A stretch of DNA of 13,122 bases from the NCBI GenBank assembly GCA_007130585.1, contig SLSE01000001.1, positions 1 to 13,122 on the forward strand, written 5' to 3'. The notes under the pieces are model-generated. The model had not been told where the DNA came from. It saw nothing but the letters and a program-made list of their open reading frames with translations, and searched no databases. Positions 7,865-13,122 of the stretch are shown one piece after another (within the stretch, counting starts at the first letter, position 1; each line of letters opens with the position of its first letter). A program made the translations under genes and the position numbers. The stretch is from Syntrophomonadaceae bacterium. GTDB taxonomy: Bacteria; Bacillota; Dethiobacteria; DTU022.

Positions 7865-8087
7865 TTTTCGAAACCCTCCCCCTCACCAGCGCAATTGCAA
7901 AGTCAGGACAAAACATTTCGCAAACTCCGCAGGTGGTGCATTTATCTATGTCCTTTTCTGCTTTCCCGGAAACATCCATGTAAAGGGCTTCCTTTGGACA
8001 GAAAGCTATACAAATTCCACACCCCTTGCACCATGTCCGGTTAATAATCAGATCGGCATCTGCGTTCTTTTTTTTAGCCTGCGCCAA
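7827..8087 (-). CDS. korD: 2-oxoacid:ferredoxin oxidoreductase, delta subunit (2[4Fe-4S] ferredoxin-like)
   Basis: This small electron-transfer subunit passes electrons between the catalytic cluster and free ferredoxin. Its 86 residues carry two complete CxxCxxCxxxCP motifs, at Cys 20/23/26/30 and Cys 50/53/56/60. A short Lys-rich N-terminus and a tail of about 20 residues overlap korA. The start is TTG at 8087: a GGGGGAGAT ribosome site precedes it by about 9 bases, and no ATG or GTG occurs before the first cysteine. It is the first gene of the korDABC order, which is usual for four-subunit 2-oxoglutarate enzymes. The gap to gdhA upstream is 113 bases. Confidence 0.92.
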   Translation of the reverse strand: MAQAKKKNADADLIINRTWCKGCGICIAFCPKEALYMDVSGKAEKDIDKCTTCGVCEMFCPDFAIALVRGRVSKNAGSKTGVDAGQ

Positions 8088-8140
8088 GGTTTATATCTCC
8101 CCCTTAACTGAATCGTTCTATCGAAAAGCAGCTATTTCAA

Positions 8141-8189
8141 GCCCGGGCCAAAAACAAGGCACAGAGAACATGCCCCGGCAGGCCCGGGC
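8141..8189. repeat. Paired GC-rich inverted repeat between gdhA and korD
   Basis: GCCCGGGCC (8141-8149) and GGCCCGGGC (8181-8189) are perfect 9-base complements 31 bases apart. Each contains the palindrome GCCCGGGC. In RNA they could form one long hairpin enclosing the weaker terminator-like hairpin at 8150-8176. The pair could set how much transcription passes from gdhA into kor, or stabilise the gdhA 3' end. Function is not known. Confidence 0.5.
8150..8176 (-). terminator. Possible weak terminator after gdhA
   Basis: On the minus strand GGGGCA pairs with TGCCTT (two G-U pairs) around a 9-base loop, followed by GTTTTTGG. The stem is weak and the T-run short, so partial termination is more likely than complete. 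It lies 24 bases after the gdhA stop and about 60 bases before korD. No clear separate promoter for korD was found, so read-through may feed the kor genes. Confidence 0.35.
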
Positions 8190-8200
8190 AAACCCGGTTT

Positions 8201-9496
8201 TTAATACTGGCCGTTCTTATCGTTGAGCCAACCCCGGTAATGCATCGCCTCGGCCAGGCGTTTGATTGAATACATGTAAGCCCCGGTCCGCATGTCGGAG
8301 TCGACGCATTTTTCACAGTAATAATGATAAACCATTTTGAAGGCTTCACTCATCTTTTCTTCGAGGCGCCTGTTAACTGTAGCCAGGTCCCAGCGGAATC
8401 CATAGTTATTCTGGACCCACTCAAAGTAAGATACGGTAACACCACCGCTGTTGGCCAGGATATCCGGAACTACCAGGACTTTTTTATCTTTAAGAATCTG
8501 GTCCGCCTCAGGTGTAGTCGGCCCGTTAGCGCCTTCAACAACAATTTTTGCCTTTACATTCCCCGCATTGCTGCCGGTAAGCTGATTTTCCAGCGCGGCG
8601 GGGATCAGTATATCGCAGTCAATTGCCAGCAGTTCCTGGTTGTCAATATCCTGTGCGCCCGGGAAGCCTTTGACAAATCCGGTTTTTTTGACATGCTCGA
8701 TCAGTTTCTCAATTTCCAAACCGTCTTTATTATAAATCCCGCCGCTGACATCGCTAACCGCGATAACGGGACAGCCTGCTTCGGCAAACAAAACAGCGGC
8801 ATTGCTGCCGACATTACCAAAACCCTGGATAGCTATCCGGGCCTTGTCAAAAGGAATATCAAAGGCATTGGCCGCCTCCCTGGCTACAAAAAACACGCCC
8901 CTGCCGGTTGCCTCATTTCTTCCGACACAACCACCCACAGCCAGCGGTTTCCCGGTAACCACACCGAAGGAAGGCTCGCGCATATTGCTGCTGTACTCAT
9001 CGGCAATCCAGGCCATTACCTGGGCGTCGGTAAAAACATCGGGAGCAGGTATGTCGGTTTCCGGGCCGATAAAAGAACCGAGAACCCGGACGTAACTGCG
9101 GGTCATTCTTTCTTTCTCTTTAACAGTCAGCTCCTGTACATCACAGACAATCGCGCCTTTAGCTCCGCCAAAAGGCACCCCTACCAGCGAACACTTCAGG
9201 GTCATCCACATCGACAGGGCCTTAATGCTGTCGGTTGTGACATCCGGGTGGTAACGCAGGCCTCCTTTATAAGGACCAAACACGTTATTATGCTGACAGC
9301 GGTAACCGGTATAAACCCGGGTAGTGCCGTCTTCCATCTCCACCGGGATGGCTACTTCAAGAAAACGCATTGGTGTTTTTAAGTGTTCGTAAACCTCGGG
9401 AGATAACTCTGCCAGTTCAACAGCCTGCTTTACCTTATCAAGCGTTGCAACCAGTACGTTATCCTTTTTTTCTGCCTTATCAACTTCGACCGACAT
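8201..9496 (-). CDS. gdhA: Glutamate dehydrogenase
   Basis: This enzyme interconverts glutamate and 2-oxoglutarate plus ammonia with NAD(P). From the ATG at 9496 it is 431 residues, typical of the hexameric GdhA/RocG type. Seen: the substrate-site lysines in GPYKGGLRYHP (K77), MTLKCSLVGVPFGGAKG (K101 and K113), the catalytic aspartate in PAPDV (D143), the dinucleotide fold GFGNVG at 215-220, and VVEGANGPTTPEAD. The start is set by AGGAGG at 9503-9508, 6 bases from the ATG. A longer in-frame start at 9544 has no ribosome site and is rejected. Placement just upstream of korDABC suggests that its 2-oxoglutarate is the kor substrate, or its product when kor runs reductively. Coenzyme preference cannot be decided by eye. 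Confidence 0.96.
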   Translation of the reverse strand: MSVEVDKAEKKDNVLVATLDKVKQAVELAELSPEVYEHLKTPMRFLEVAIPVEMEDGTTRVYTGYRCQHNNVFGPYKGGLRYHPDVTTDSIKALSMWMTLKCSLVGVPFGGAKGAIVCDVQELTVKEKERMTRSYVRVLGSFIGPETDIPAPDVFTDAQVMAWIADEYSSNMREPSFGVVTGKPLAVGGCVGRNEATGRGVFFVAREAANAFDIPFDKARIAIQGFGNVGSNAAVLFAEAGCPVIAVSDVSGGIYNKDGLEIEKLIEHVKKTGFVKGFPGAQDIDNQELLAIDCDILIPAALENQLTGSNAGNVKAKIVVEGANGPTTPEADQILKDKKVLVVPDILANSGGVTVSYFEWVQNNYGFRWDLATVNRRLEEKMSEAFKMVYHYYCEKCVDSDMRTGAYMYSIKRLAEAMHYRGWLNDKNGQY

Positions 9497-9566
9497 GAGA
9501 ATCCTCCTCGTTACATTATTATCAAGCCCAGCCAAACTAATCATACCATGTTATTTCTGTTAGTTA

Positions 9567-9596
9567 AATATATAACCCGTTTAACTTAAAATGTAA
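9567..9596 (-). promoter_or_regulatory. Candidate promoter for gdhA
   Basis: On the minus strand TTACAT (9591-9596) and TATATT (9567-9572) are separated by 18 bases in an AT-rich stretch. This would give a leader of about 65 bases. The whole stretch is AT-rich, so other registers are possible (for example TATATA with a 16-base spacer). The nearby TGTAATA repeats may be control sites for it. Confidence 0.35.
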
Positions 9597-9632
9597 TAAA
9601 AATAATACCTGATTGTAATATTCCTGTAATAT
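9592..9632. repeat. Three phased TGTAATA repeats upstream of gdhA
   Basis: TGTAATA starts at 9592, 9614 and 9625, with spacings of 22 and 11 bases, close to two turns and one turn of the DNA helix. The last two extend to TGTAATAT. They lie at and just upstream of the putative gdhA -35 box, where an activator or repressor could bind one face of the DNA. The regulator is unknown, and chance is possible in AT-rich DNA. Confidence 0.4.
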
Positions 9633-9684
9633 AACAGCCTTATAATAATAGTGAGTTGACCCCCTCTTTTTATATATATTGTTG

Positions 9685-9716
9685 GACGCAGTTAACGTTA
9701 ACTGCGTCTTTTTTTT
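9685..9716 (+). terminator. Orphan plus-strand intrinsic terminator on a perfect 24-bp palindrome
   Basis: The arms GACGCAGTTAAC and GTTAACTGCGTC form a perfect 12-bp stem (9685-9708), followed on the plus strand by eight T. As RNA the central bases would form the loop. The form is that of a strong intrinsic terminator, but no plus-strand gene precedes it, since gdhA lies on the other strand. It may end an antisense or small RNA from the gdhA leader region, or shield birA from incoming transcription. The core holds two GTTAAC units back to back. Confidence 0.75.
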
Positions 9717-9828
9717 GGCCTCCTTTTCACCCCACCGTATCGCCGCCACGATCAGCAGGTCGGGCTCTGCCGTTAAAAAGAAATCTTTACCCGGTAATCG
9801 CTCCGTTAAAATAATCCGGCCGATACCA

Positions 9829-9862
9829 TTGTTAACCTTTTTCGCTAATTCGTGGTTGACAT
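9829..9862 (+). promoter_or_regulatory. Predicted BirA (biotin repressor) operator
   Basis: TTGTTAACC (9829-9837), 16 bases, then GGTTGACAT (9854-9862). This fits the bacterial biotin operator as I recall it: TTGTTAACC-like half-sites in inverted orientation, 14-16 bases apart. Only one core base departs from symmetry in the right half. The right half-site covers the -35 box of the birA promoter, so bound BirA-biotinyl-AMP should block RNA polymerase. The downstream genes are birA and bioY, the expected targets. This supports autoregulation in response to biotin. Confidence 0.72.
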
Positions 9863-9884
9863 TTAGGCCAGCCGGGCTTATTAT
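9856..9884 (+). promoter_or_regulatory. Sigma-A promoter for birA-bioY
   Basis: TTGACA (9856-9861), a 17-base spacer, and TATTAT (9879-9884) make a near-consensus vegetative promoter. Transcription would start near 9891 and leave about 40 bases before the birA ATG at 9932. It is overlapped by the predicted BirA operator. Confidence 0.75.
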
Positions 9885-9931
9885 TTAAATGATTAGCGAG
9901 TGCCCAAAAAAAGCTTAAAAAGGTGGTCAAA

Positions 9932-10882
9932 ATGGCTAAAAACAGGGATGAGATCCTGGGCCGCTTACTTGAAAACAGGGGTCGTTATATATCAGGCGGC
10001 TCATTGAGCAGCGATCTGAAAATCAGCAGGACCGCGGTCTGGAAACAGGTCAGCGAGCTGCGCAAAAAAGGTTACCTGATCAGCGCCATACCCAACCAGG
10101 GCTACCGCCTGGAAAGAGAGCCTGTTCTGCTCGACAGCGAAAAGCTCAGGGGCAGCAGTATTTTTTACTACCAGTCAGTTGATTCAACCAACCTGATCGC
10201 GCGCCGTCATGCCGATGAAGGGGCCCCCGGTTACAGCATAGTTGTAGCAGAGGAGCAGGAGACGGGGCGCGGGCGCCTGGGGCGAAGCTGGTTTTCACCC
10301 CGGGCCAGCGGGCTCTGGTTTTCAATGATCTTACGTCCGCACATGCTCACTCCAGCCAATGCCGGTCCCGTTACGCTGGTGGCGGCGGCAATACTTGCCA
10401 ATCATTTTGCCGGTCAGTACGGGCTTCCCCTTAAAATAAAGTGGCCAAATGATCTCTTAATCCGCGGCAAAAAGGTGGGCGGCATTCTTACGGAACTAAG
10501 AGGAGAGCTTGACCTGGTCGAATACCTGGTAGTGGGTATTGGCATCAATGTCAACCAGGAGCAGGAAGAGTTCCCCAAGGACCTGCGGAAAATATCAACT
10601 TCTCTCAGTATCGAAAGCGGTGAAATTTACAACCGGACCGACCTGCTCCTGTCGCTGCGTGACAGCCTGGTTCGCGGGTTTAACCGCTTTTTCACCGACG
10701 GCTTCGCTCCTTTTTACATGCCCTGGAAGAAGTACAATGTAACCCTGGGTCAAAAAGTCACCCTGAGCTGGCAGGGAGGCCTGCTCCAGGGCAAAGCGCT
10801 GCAGTTAACGCTAAACGGGGCTCTCCAGATCCAGGACAACCGGGGGGAAATCCATACCATAAATTATGGCGAACTTATCTAA
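9932..10882 (+). CDS. birA: Bifunctional biotin-[acetyl-CoA-carboxylase] ligase / biotin operon repressor
   Basis: BirA makes biotinyl-5'-AMP and attaches biotin to carboxylase carrier domains. With biotinyl-AMP bound, this two-domain (group II) type also represses biotin genes. From the ATG at 9932 it is 316 residues. Seen: a winged helix-turn-helix at about 1-62 (SSDLKISRTAVWKQVSELRKKG, then NQGYRL), the biotin/ATP loop GRGRLGRSW at 112-120, KWPNDLL at 170-176, KVGGIL at 181-186, GIGINVN at 202-208, and the small C-terminal SH3-like domain. AGGTGG at 9921-9926 sits 5 bases before this ATG. An upstream in-frame GTG at 9923 falls inside that site and is rejected. The last 17 bases overlap bioY. 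The upstream operator suggests self-repression. Confidence 0.96.
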   Translation: MAKNRDEILGRLLENRGRYISGGSLSSDLKISRTAVWKQVSELRKKGYLISAIPNQGYRLEREPVLLDSEKLRGSSIFYYQSVDSTNLIARRHADEGAPGYSIVVAEEQETGRGRLGRSWFSPRASGLWFSMILRPHMLTPANAGPVTLVAAAILANHFAGQYGLPLKIKWPNDLLIRGKKVGGILTELRGELDLVEYLVVGIGINVNQEQEEFPKDLRKISTSLSIESGEIYNRTDLLLSLRDSLVRGFNRFFTDGFAPFYMPWKKYNVTLGQKVTLSWQGGLLQGKALQLTLNGALQIQDNRGEIHTINYGELI

Positions 10883-11471
10883 GCAGGCTAAAAACCGGGG
10901 TGTGCTGATCCAAAAGCTGACCTTAAGCGCCCTTTTTACTGCCCTGATTGCCATACTGGCCCAGGTAGCGGTGCCAGTACCCTTTAGCCCTGTTCCCTTT
11001 ACCGGACAGGTAGTCGGTGTACTGCTCGCCGGCGCCCTGCTGGGAAAACGGGCCGCAGTACTCTCTGTGACGGCCTACCTGCTGCTCGGCGCCGCCGGAG
11101 CGCCAGTGTTTTCACTGGCCCGCGGCGGCTTTTACATGCTTACGGGGCCCACGGGAGGATACCTGTGGGGATTTATCCCCGCTGTTTTTCTTACCGCCCT
11201 GCTGCTCGAGAATAAGACAGAGCCTTCGTATTACAGGGCCGCATCCGCCAACCTGGCCGCTTTAGCCGCGATTTACCTCTGCGGGGCTTTTCAATTAAGC
11301 CTGATCATGGGTTACGACACGGCGCAGGTTTTGCTGGTTGGCGTTATTCCCTTTTTGCCTGCTGACCTGCTTAAAGCAGCCCTGGCCGTATTCCTCGGCA
11401 GGCAGATCCGCAAAAGCCTCCGCCGGAACGGGCTGGGCCATATCGTTGGGGGCAGCCGCGAACCGGCCTGA
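10866..11471 (+). CDS. bioY: Biotin transporter substrate-binding subunit BioY
   Basis: BioY is the membrane S-component that captures biotin. It works alone or with a shared ECF energy-coupling module (EcfA/A'/T), which is not in this window. It has 201 residues, normal for the family, with about six hydrophobic helices. Seen: PFSPVPFTGQVVGVLLAGALLG at 39-60 and GPTGGYLWGF at 94-103, both BioY signatures, plus a basic C-terminal end. The ATG at 10866 lies inside the end of birA (17-base overlap) and has only a distant GGGGGG run (10842-10847), so translational coupling to birA is likely. A GTG at 10902 is an alternative but has no well-spaced ribosome site. Co-expression with birA under the BirA operator makes biotin uptake responsive to biotin supply. 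Confidence 0.95.
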   Translation: MANLSKQAKNRGVLIQKLTLSALFTALIAILAQVAVPVPFSPVPFTGQVVGVLLAGALLGKRAAVLSVTAYLLLGAAGAPVFSLARGGFYMLTGPTGGYLWGFIPAVFLTALLLENKTEPSYYRAASANLAALAAIYLCGAFQLSLIMGYDTAQVLLVGVIPFLPADLLKAALAVFLGRQIRKSLRRNGLGHIVGGSREPA

Positions 11472-11505
11472 CCGGGAAAATACGTCTACGATCCGGTAGT
11501 TTTTA
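11471..11505 (+). terminator. Possible weak terminator after bioY
   Basis: ACCGG (11471-11475) pairs with CCGGT (11493-11497) around a 17-base loop, followed by AGTTTTT. The stem is only 5 bp, and the hairpin overlaps the 3' end of the convergent gene, so it is a weak candidate. No stronger plus-strand terminator was seen after bioY. Confidence 0.3.
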
Positions 11506-11938
11506 CTGTCATACCGTCAATATTCATCTTTAAAACTATTACACTGGCGGCCTGGTCAGGACTGATTGGATTAACCGGACTTTCCCTGACGAAAGCGCCG
11601 GTCAGCGCTTCCAGGGCTTCGAGCTTTTCAGCATCATCCTCCACTTCTGTAACCCGGCCGAATGCGATAACGCTGCGGGAATCGATGGAATACTTGCAGG
11701 GATAGTCCGAGGGGAGTATTTTGGAAATCCGGTCGACCTGGAAACAAACCCGGTTATTCTCGCGGATCATTTCTAATTTTTTACCGGCCGGCCCGCAGTG
11801 GAAGTAGATGCACTGCCGAACGTAGACATAGCACAGCGGAATAACGTAGGGATAATCTCCCGCACACATTGCCAGGCGCCCGATGTTTTCTTCCCTGAGG
11901 ATCTGTACAGCTTGAGCATTCTCAGCAGGATTTTTCAT
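11486..11938 (-). CDS. FMN-binding pyridoxamine 5'-phosphate oxidase-like (NimA-type) protein
   Basis: This is a small split-barrel flavoprotein of the PPOX/NimA-like group. Members bind FMN or related flavins, and most have no settled substrate. Seen: a short helical start, then REENIGRLAMCAGDYPYVIPLCYVYV (about 15-40), IYFHCGPAGKKLEMIRENNRVCFQVD (about 44-69), and a segment SVIAFGRVTEVEDDAEKLEALEAL, the usual layout of the barrel and dimer interface. From the ATG at 11938 it is 150 residues, typical length. The start is uncertain: GGAGG at 11952-11956 is 13 bases away, rather far. A TTG at 11971 would add 11 residues but has no ribosome site. It follows the larA-like gene by 36 bases and is probably co-transcribed. 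It should not be read as a true pyridoxamine phosphate oxidase or as proof of nitroimidazole resistance. Confidence 0.85.
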   Translation of the reverse strand: MKNPAENAQAVQILREENIGRLAMCAGDYPYVIPLCYVYVRQCIYFHCGPAGKKLEMIRENNRVCFQVDRISKILPSDYPCKYSIDSRSVIAFGRVTEVEDDAEKLEALEALTGAFVRESPVNPISPDQAASVIVLKMNIDGMTVKTTGS

Positions 11939-11974
11939 CTCAGCTCTTAAACCTCCACTTCGTAAATGCAAATT

Positions 11975-13122
11975 TTATGAGGCAACGCCTTTCATACGGG
12001 GCACAACCAGGGAACCCTGGGGAATAACGCAGGTAAAAAGATCTTTGCTGTTTTTATAGACCTCCGAGACAGCTTCTTCCAGGGAAGAAACGGGGACAAA
12101 ACCGAGAAGCCGGGCTTGACCGGGATCGAGATCTGAAACGAGATAAACAGTGCCCTGCCGGAGAAGCCTGGCCACGGTATACGCTTTATGCCCGCCCAGG
12201 TAGAAGTTACTGCGCAGGGCTGCTTCCAGTTCGGAAAGGCTGCGGTATTTTTCAGCCCACTGCTCGTAAGCTTCTGAACCGATCCCTTCCGGGCAGCGGG
12301 CAACAAGGATCAACCGGCCGCCCTTTTTCAGGGCTTTCACGGCATTATCAAGGGTTTTATGGGCCTGGTAAACGTTGATGTCTTTCGGGTATCCGCCGCA
12401 GGAGGCTATAACTACATCCGCCGGCCTGTCAATTTCTATTCCGTAAACCCGATCGGCCATGGCGCAGGCGGCACGGTGACCTTCAACCATATCTCCGGCA
12501 TAAAAACCGAGAATGTTCTTATCCTGGTCAAGGACTGTGTTTAGCAGGAAGTCGCCGCCCACCATCAGAGCCGCTTCAAGCAGGTCTTCATGAACCGGGT
12601 TGCCGTCCAGCTTTCCGCTGACCGCCCTTTCATCGAGCAGCAGGCTGTGATTCTTTCGGATGGTTTCCCAACCCGCTACGCCGGGAATTAAAGCTTTGCG
12701 TCCTCCGCCGAAGCCGGCAAAAAAATGATGGACCACGCTTCCGGTTAAAATCCTGCGATCCGCTTCTTTAACCTTCTTATTGACATAAACGGGAGTATCA
12801 AAAGAGGTGTCGCCTAAAAATACAAGCTCGTCATTATCTCTGCTGTCGTGGTTAAACATTTGTATTCTTGAGGAAACATTTTCACCGGCCAGGTTTTCCA
12901 TTTCATCTTTGCTCATCGGGCGGTGAGAGCCGTTGGTAAATACAATAAAGATGTCTTTTTCCTTTATACCTGCTTCCGTCAGCTCGCTGACTATGTAAGG
13001 GAGGAAAAATTCGCTCCGGGCCAGCCTTGTTGAATCGTTGACCAGCAGGCAGATCGTTTCTCCCGCCCTGACGGTTTCCCTGAGCGGGGCTGAACTTATT
13101 GGGCTGCGCAGCGCTTTTAAAA
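11975..13122 (-). CDS. larA: LarA-family nickel-pincer-dependent 2-hydroxyacid racemase/epimerase (partial, N-terminus off the right edge)
   Basis: LarA-type enzymes racemise or epimerise 2-hydroxyacids by hydride transfer on the nickel-pincer nucleotide. The known case is lactate racemase, but family members differ in substrate. The frame stays open to the window end: 68 codons precede the internal Met at 12916, including VNDSTR and TNGSHRP, so that Met is not the start. Visible length is 381 residues against about 420-430, so some 40 are missing. Seen: NDSTR, GSHRP, NHDSRD, HHFFAGFGGGRKALIPG followed by NH, and YQAHK. The spacings His-10-Lys-16-His and Gln-3-Lys match the Lactobacillus plantarum residues H174, K184, H200, Q295 and K298 as I recall them, so the cofactor site looks intact. 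The larB, larC and larE cofactor-synthesis genes are not in the window. The symbol marks the family, not a proven lactate substrate. Confidence 0.88.
   Translation of the reverse strand, partial: LKALRSPISSAPLRETVRAGETICLLVNDSTRLARSEFFLPYIVSELTEAGIKEKDIFIVFTNGSHRPMSKDEMENLAGENVSSRIQMFNHDSRDNDELVFLGDTSFDTPVYVNKKVKEADRRILTGSVVHHFFAGFGGGRKALIPGVAGWETIRKNHSLLLDERAVSGKLDGNPVHEDLLEAALMVGGDFLLNTVLDQDKNILGFYAGDMVEGHRAACAMADRVYGIEIDRPADVVIASCGGYPKDINVYQAHKTLDNAVKALKKGGRLILVARCPEGIGSEAYEQWAEKYRSLSELEAALRSNFYLGGHKAYTVARLLRQGTVYLVSDLDPGQARLLGFVPVSSLEEAVSEVYKNSKDLFTCVIPQGSLVVPRMKGVAS

Larger units (their letters stand above)
9497..9931. other. Divergent gdhA/birA intergenic region
   Basis: This is 435 bases. 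The gdhA-proximal half (9510-9680) is very AT-rich and carries the putative gdhA promoter and three TGTAATA repeats. The middle has a plus-strand terminator (9685-9716). Positions 9717-9850 are more GC-balanced and contain a long open minus-strand frame without a start codon, possibly a gene remnant. The birA-proximal end has a consensus promoter and a BirA-type operator. I see no confident gene in the region. Confidence 0.7.

Noticed and set aside
8324..9382. 352-codon plus-strand open frame
   Set aside because: It lies fully antisense to gdhA, which has complete family motifs. The translation has no recognisable domain, and there is no ribosome site or operon context.
9497..9544. Longer gdhA with a start at 9544
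   Set aside because: There is no ribosome site before 9544, while AGGAGG is perfectly placed before the ATG at 9496.
11992..12306. 104-codon minus-strand open frame
   Set aside because: It is an alternative frame within the larA-like gene, whose own frame holds all the conserved residues.
11975..12916. larA-like gene starting at the Met at 12916
   Set aside because: The same frame continues upstream to the window edge and encodes the conserved NDSTR and GSHRP segments, so the gene is partial and this Met is internal.
1..13122. Mobile elements, CRISPR arrays, tRNA or rRNA genes, defence systems
   Set aside because: I saw no regularly spaced repeats, transposase or integrase motifs, tRNA cloverleaf or TTCGA-type arms, rRNA segments, or toxin/defence genes. 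All gene-sized stretches are metabolic or housekeeping genes.

Overview
This 13.1-kb window looks like ordinary chromosome from an anaerobic member of the Bacillota, most likely class Clostridia. The evidence is the gene content: an Rnf complex gene that begins its own cluster, the valS-folC pair, a four-subunit ferredoxin-dependent 2-oxoacid oxidoreductase, a BirA with a DNA-binding domain next to bioY, strong AGGAGG-type ribosome binding sites, and several TTG starts. Base composition is close to even and uniform. I cannot name a genus from the sequence. No rRNA, tRNA, CRISPR array, insertion sequence or prophage gene is visible.

Layout. Positions 1-9496 are all minus strand, so transcription runs right to left. 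From right to left they hold glutamate dehydrogenase (gdhA), a tight korD-korA-korB-korC operon closed by a strong intrinsic terminator (5270-5307), valS-folC with its own promoter region, and the first two thirds of rnfC, which runs off the left edge. Position 9497-9931 is a 435-bp divergent spacer. It carries the putative gdhA promoter, an orphan plus-strand terminator built on a perfect 24-bp palindrome, and a consensus promoter for birA overlapped by a BirA-type operator. Positions 9932-11471 are plus-strand birA-bioY. At the right end, two minus-strand genes converge on bioY: a LarA-family nickel-pincer hydroxyacid racemase/epimerase, whose N-terminus lies beyond the right edge, and a small FMN-binding NimA/PPOX-like protein.

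How the genes fit together. GdhA interconverts glutamate and 2-oxoglutarate. KorABCD interconverts 2-oxoglutarate and succinyl-CoA using ferredoxin. Rnf exchanges electrons between ferredoxin and NAD while moving ions across the membrane. Having all three within 10 kb suggests, but does not prove, a glutamate/2-oxoglutarate redox module feeding an Rnf energy converter. birA-bioY is a self-contained biotin ligation and uptake unit that appears to be repressed by its own BirA product.

I found no convincing undescribed system. The items most worth a second look are regulatory: the BirA operator over the birA -35 box, the orphan palindromic terminator, three helically phased TGTAATA repeats in front of gdhA, and a sigma-H-like promoter before rnfC.
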